Origin: Chloroflexota bacterium
Lineage (GTDB): Bacteria > Chloroflexota > Dehalococcoidia > GIF9 > UBA5629
Length of the DNA stretch: 7,184 nucleotides
Assembly: GCA_016875975.1 (NCBI GenBank)
Contig: VGOF01000074.1
Coordinates: forward strand, 1-7,184
Direction: 5' to 3'
Shown here: positions 4,681 through 7,184 of the stretch, one piece after another
How positions within the stretch are numbered: position 1 is the stretch's first letter
Layout: each line of letters begins with the position of its first letter
Made by a program: the position numbers and the translations under genes
Notes under the pieces: generated by a model
Told to the model about the DNA's origin: nothing
Database searches by the model: none
Seen by the model: only the letters and a program-made list of their open reading frames with translations

Positions 4681-6621
4681 ATGACCCCAGCTAAAGGCAA
4701 TGGCAAAAACCCGGTTAAAATAACCGACCTCACCTTCCGTGACGGACACCAATCGCTATTCGCCACCCGAGGCAGAACTGCCGACCTGGAACCCATCGCC
4801 CCCGATATGAACAAGGCAGGATTCTGGTCAATGGAGGTCTGGGGCGGAGCCACCTTCGATGTCATGACTAGGTTCCTCAACGAAGACCCCTGGGACCGAG
4901 TCCGCATTCTCAAGAAACTAATGCCCAATACCAAGCTGCAGATGTTGTTGCGCGGGCAGAACCTTGTCGGCTACCGCCACTATGCCGATGACGTGGTCAC
5001 CGCTTTCTGCCACCATGCCGCCGACTGCGGCATCGACGTGTTCCGCGTGTTTGACGCTGTCAACGATGAGCGCAACTTCATAACCGCTTTCAAGGCCATA
5101 AAAGACAAGAAGAAGCATATCCAGGGCTGCCTCTCCTACTCACTCACCGAACCCAAGCTGGGCGGTCCGGTATACAACATAGATTATTTCGTGAAGAAGG
5201 CAGTAATCATCCAGGATATGGGCGCCGATAGCTTTTGCATTAAGGACATGGCCGGGCTTATTGCCCCGGATGACGCTTACGAGCTGGTCAAAGCCTTAAA
5301 GCAAGCACTGAAGATACCAGTATGCCTGCACACCCACTATACCAGCGGCATGGCATCCATGAGTATGCTCAAGGCAGCCGAAGCAGGAGTCGACATCATC
5401 GATACCTGCCTTGCCCCCTGGGCTCTTCGCACCTCCCACCCCGCAGTAGAGCCTATCGTCGTAGCATTAAGCGGAACGCCGAGAGACACGGGACTTAAGT
5501 TGGAACAACTGCTGAAACTTGGCGAATACTTCGAGTCAATTGCACCTAAATACCGTGACTTCCTGGACAGCACCAAGATGTCGGTCATAGACACCGGTGT
5601 GCTGTGGCACCAGATACCGGGTGGTATGTTCAGCAACATGGTGTCCCAGCTTAAGGAAGCCAACGCACTCGACAGATTACAAGAGGTCTATGCCGAGCTT
5701 CCTCGCACCCGCAAAGAGCTGGGCTATCCGCCTCTGGTAACGCCGACCAGCCAGATAGTAGGCGTTCAAGCAGTATCAAATGTCCTCTTCGGCAGATACA
5801 AAATGGTCTCAAAGGAAATCAAAGACTACGTATATGGCTTATACGGCAAACCCCCTACGCCCATAGACCCTGAAGTGCAAAAGAAGGTGCTCAAGGGCTA
5901 CGAACGCGGCGAGAAACCCATAACCGGCCGACCTGCCGATATCCTGGAACCTGAGCTGGACAAGGCCAAGGAAGCCACCAAGGATATAGCCAAGGACATC
6001 GGCGATGTTCTGGCCTATGCCCTGTATCCTACCACTGGCATGCGCTTCTTGAAATGGAAGTACGGCCTGGAGACACCGCCCCCTGAGACCAAGCCCAGGA
6101 CACTCGAAGACGTAAAACGAGAGGACGAGCTTATCGCCAAGGCGAAAGCTGGCAAACTGGTGGAGAAGGGAAAAATCGAAGCACCAGCCAAAGGCCCAGG
6201 CGCCAGGACATTCAATGTCTTCGTAGGAGAGGAATACTTCAAAGTAGATGTGGAACCGGTAGGCGGGGCGGTAACCTTTGTCACAGCGCCACCACCTTCT
6301 GCACCCGCAGCAACACCATCACCAGCACCTGCACCAGTGGCCCCACCTCCACCGCCGGCAGAGAAAAAACCGGCAGCCCCCGTTGCCAAACCACCCGTAG
6401 CCGCTGGTGAGACCCCATTGCTGGCTCCAATACCGGGAACCGTAATCCGCTACCTGGTGAAGGAAGGCGATGAGGTCAAGGCAGGCGCTACCATAGCCGT
6501 CCTGGAAGCCATGAAGATGGAAAACGACATAGTTGCTCCCTGCGCCGGCAAGGTCAAGGCATTGACCTGCAAGCCAGGTGATAAAGTAGCCGGAGGCACC
6601 GTATTAGCCATAATCGGATAG
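4681..6621 (+). CDS. Pyruvate carboxylase subunit B / oxaloacetate decarboxylase alpha-like protein with C-terminal biotinyl domain (5S plus 1.3S type)
   Basis: The 646-residue cytoplasmic protein carries the 2-oxo acid carboxyltransferase step (pyruvate to oxaloacetate or the reverse) and its own biotin carrier. The TIM-barrel domain fills about residues 12-300: TDLTFRDGHQS at 15-25 supplies metal ligand D21, IKDMAG at 187-192 supplies the lysine (K188) that is carbamylated in this family, and LHTHYTSG supplies H217 and H219. HQIPGGMFSN at 310-319 belongs to the following helical part, which ends with ALYPTTGMRFL-type sequence near 460. A Pro/Ala linker (about 535-579) leads to the biotinyl domain at 580-646, where EAMKME places biotin on K612. 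The layout equals PycB and OadA; the transcarboxylase 5S subunit lacks the biotin domain. Neither a biotin carboxylase nor a membrane beta subunit is in the window, so carboxylase, decarboxylase and transcarboxylase roles remain open; no Na+-pump partner argues against the decarboxylase. Confidence 0.93.
   Translation: MTPAKGNGKNPVKITDLTFRDGHQSLFATRGRTADLEPIAPDMNKAGFWSMEVWGGATFDVMTRFLNEDPWDRVRILKKLMPNTKLQMLLRGQNLVGYRHYADDVVTAFCHHAADCGIDVFRVFDAVNDERNFITAFKAIKDKKKHIQGCLSYSLTEPKLGGPVYNIDYFVKKAVIIQDMGADSFCIKDMAGLIAPDDAYELVKALKQALKIPVCLHTHYTSGMASMSMLKAAEAGVDIIDTCLAPWALRTSHPAVEPIVVALSGTPRDTGLKLEQLLKLGEYFESIAPKYRDFLDSTKMSVIDTGVLWHQIPGGMFSNMVSQLKEANALDRLQEVYAELPRTRKELGYPPLVTPTSQIVGVQAVSNVLFGRYKMVSKEIKDYVYGLYGKPPTPIDPEVQKKVLKGYERGEKPITGRPADILEPELDKAKEATKDIAKDIGDVLAYALYPTTGMRFLKWKYGLETPPPETKPRTLEDVKREDELIAKAKAGKLVEKGKIEAPAKGPGARTFNVFVGEEYFKVDVEPVGGAVTFVTAPPPSAPAATPSPAPAPVAPPPPPAEKKPAAPVAKPPVAAGETPLLAPIPGTVIRYLVKEGDEVKAGATIAVLEAMKMENDIVAPCAGKVKALTCKPGDKVAGGTVLAIIG
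6283..6417 (+). repeat. Pro/Ala low-complexity linker before the biotinyl domain
   Basis: Residues 535-579 of the biotin-bearing protein are almost all Pro and Ala with a few Ser, Lys and Glu. Such a flexible arm lets the biotin domain swing between active sites. The low complexity also produces spurious long open frames on the other strand. Confidence 0.8.
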
Positions 6622-6627
6622 ATATGA

Positions 6628-7184
6628 ATGGGGAAAACCCTCAGCGAGCAAATCCTAAGTGCCAAGTCAGGAATTGACGCCAGAGCCGGCGACATAGTTA
6701 TCGCCCCGGTGGGCCTAGTTTTTGTCCAGGATACCACCGGGCCTTTAACCATCAGACAATTCAAGGACAGCAAGCACGACAGTTTAGCCAATCCCCAGCG
6801 TAGCGTGATATTCATCGACCATGCTGTACCCAGCCCCAGCCGCCAGTTGTCTAACGACCATCAATTCCTGCGTCAGTTCGCCAGGGAAACCGGCTGCGTC
6901 ATCTTCGAAGGCGGCCATGGCATCTGCCATCAGCTTGTAGCTGAGAACTTCGCCAACCCCGGCGACATCATCGTCGGCGCTGACTCCCACACCGTTACTG
7001 CTGGCGCCCTTGGAGCCTTCGCCACCGGAATGGGCTCCAGCGACATCGCCATTGCCCTAGCCCTGGGCAAAACCTGGTTCCGCGTGCCGGAGAGTTTCAA
7101 AATCAATCTCAGCGGCAGATTCCAGAAATGGGTAAGCTCCAAAGACCTCGTCCTCTACCTCATCGGCAAAATCGGAGCCGATGG
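6628..7184 (+). CDS. Aconitase/isopropylmalate dehydratase family large subunit (LeuC-type), 3' end outside window
   Basis: The frame from the ATG at 6628 runs open to the window end (185 codons and two bases). It opens MGKTLSEQILSAKSG and then shows DTTGPLTIRQF at 35-45, DHAVPSP at 64-70, GICHQLVAENF, and GADSHTVTAGALGAFATG, the family's substrate-binding loop; SSKDLVLYLIGKIGADG follows. These are the N-terminal features of two-subunit hydro-lyases of the LeuC/homoaconitase group. The [4Fe-4S] cysteines lie further downstream and are not visible. The start is six bases after the biotin-protein stop, with only a weak GGATAG site, which suggests translational coupling. The family covers isopropylmalate dehydratase, homoaconitase and, in some anaerobes, the aconitase of an incomplete citric acid cycle. 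The pyruvate carboxylase-like neighbour favours the aconitase role, but this is inference. Confidence 0.9.
   Translation, partial: MGKTLSEQILSAKSGIDARAGDIVIAPVGLVFVQDTTGPLTIRQFKDSKHDSLANPQRSVIFIDHAVPSPSRQLSNDHQFLRQFARETGCVIFEGGHGICHQLVAENFANPGDIIVGADSHTVTAGALGAFATGMGSSDIAIALALGKTWFRVPESFKINLSGRFQKWVSSKDLVLYLIGKIGAD

Noticed and set aside
4667..4683. AAGGAGATATACATG resembles the ribosome binding site of common expression vectors
   Set aside because: The match is short, the flanks are natural operon sequence, and the site sits exactly where one is needed; coincidence rather than vector contamination.
6015..6389. 124-codon minus-strand frame rich in Gly and Ala
   Set aside because: It is the antisense image of the Pro/Ala linker region of the biotin-bearing protein.
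6624..6677. ATG at 6624 as the start of the last gene
   Set aside because: That frame meets a TGA after 17 codons; the ATG at 6628 opens the conserved frame.

Overview
The window looks like a chromosomal housekeeping segment from an anaerobic, Chloroflexota-like bacterium, most plausibly Dehalococcoidia-related. The arguments are indirect. A pterin synthase of the kind reported to replace folB in Chloroflexi sits in a folate operon without folB. A LeuC-type aconitase-family gene follows a pyruvate carboxylase B-type gene. A short structured intergenic repeat resembles ones I associate with that group. No marker gene such as rRNA is present, so the taxonomy is an inference. I see no mobile element, CRISPR array, tRNA or rRNA.

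Layout. (1) 1-579, plus strand: the 3' part of an unrecognised membrane-anchored protein with six-residue repeats, acidic near the membrane and basic at the C-terminus, flanking a four-cysteine core. (2) 580-799: a non-coding gap with hairpins and a dispersed-repeat-like stretch, ending in a promoter that may give a leaderless transcript. (3) 800-985, plus strand: a Trm112-family zinc-ribbon protein. (4) 2755-992, minus strand: a tightly packed folate operon, folP then folK then a 6-pyruvoyl-tetrahydropterin synthase paralogue. folK most likely starts at a GTG two bases after the folP stop, and the last gene overlaps folK by 20 bases. (5) 2756-2892: a divergent promoter region. (6) 2893 to the window end, plus strand: an acyl-CoA carboxylase-type carboxyltransferase, a 62-residue protein, a pyruvate carboxylase B / oxaloacetate decarboxylase alpha-like protein carrying its own biotinyl domain, and the start of a LeuC/aconitase-family hydro-lyase cut by the window edge.

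How the genes work together. In the folate block, FolP and FolK carry out consecutive folate steps. The pterin synthase carries Cys and Glu side by side in its active-site motif (CE-x2-HGH), the signature reported for enzymes that bypass FolB, so the operon could make the substrate for its own FolK. In the carbon block, two carboxyltransferases of different substrate class (acyl-CoA and 2-oxo acid) and one biotin carrier are co-transcribed, with neither a biotin carboxylase nor a membrane decarboxylase subunit in view. This is the minimal part list of a methylmalonyl-CoA:pyruvate transcarboxylase with the 5S and 1.3S parts fused. Equally, these could be subunits sharing a biotin carboxylase encoded elsewhere. 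The downstream hydro-lyase fits oxaloacetate flowing through citrate towards 2-oxoglutarate.

The points most worth a second look are the FolB-bypass operon, the possible fused transcarboxylase with its small accessory protein, the Val in place of Asp at the acyl-CoA specificity position of the carboxyltransferase, the charge-polarised repeat protein, and two genes whose -10 boxes sit only 7-8 bases before the start codon.
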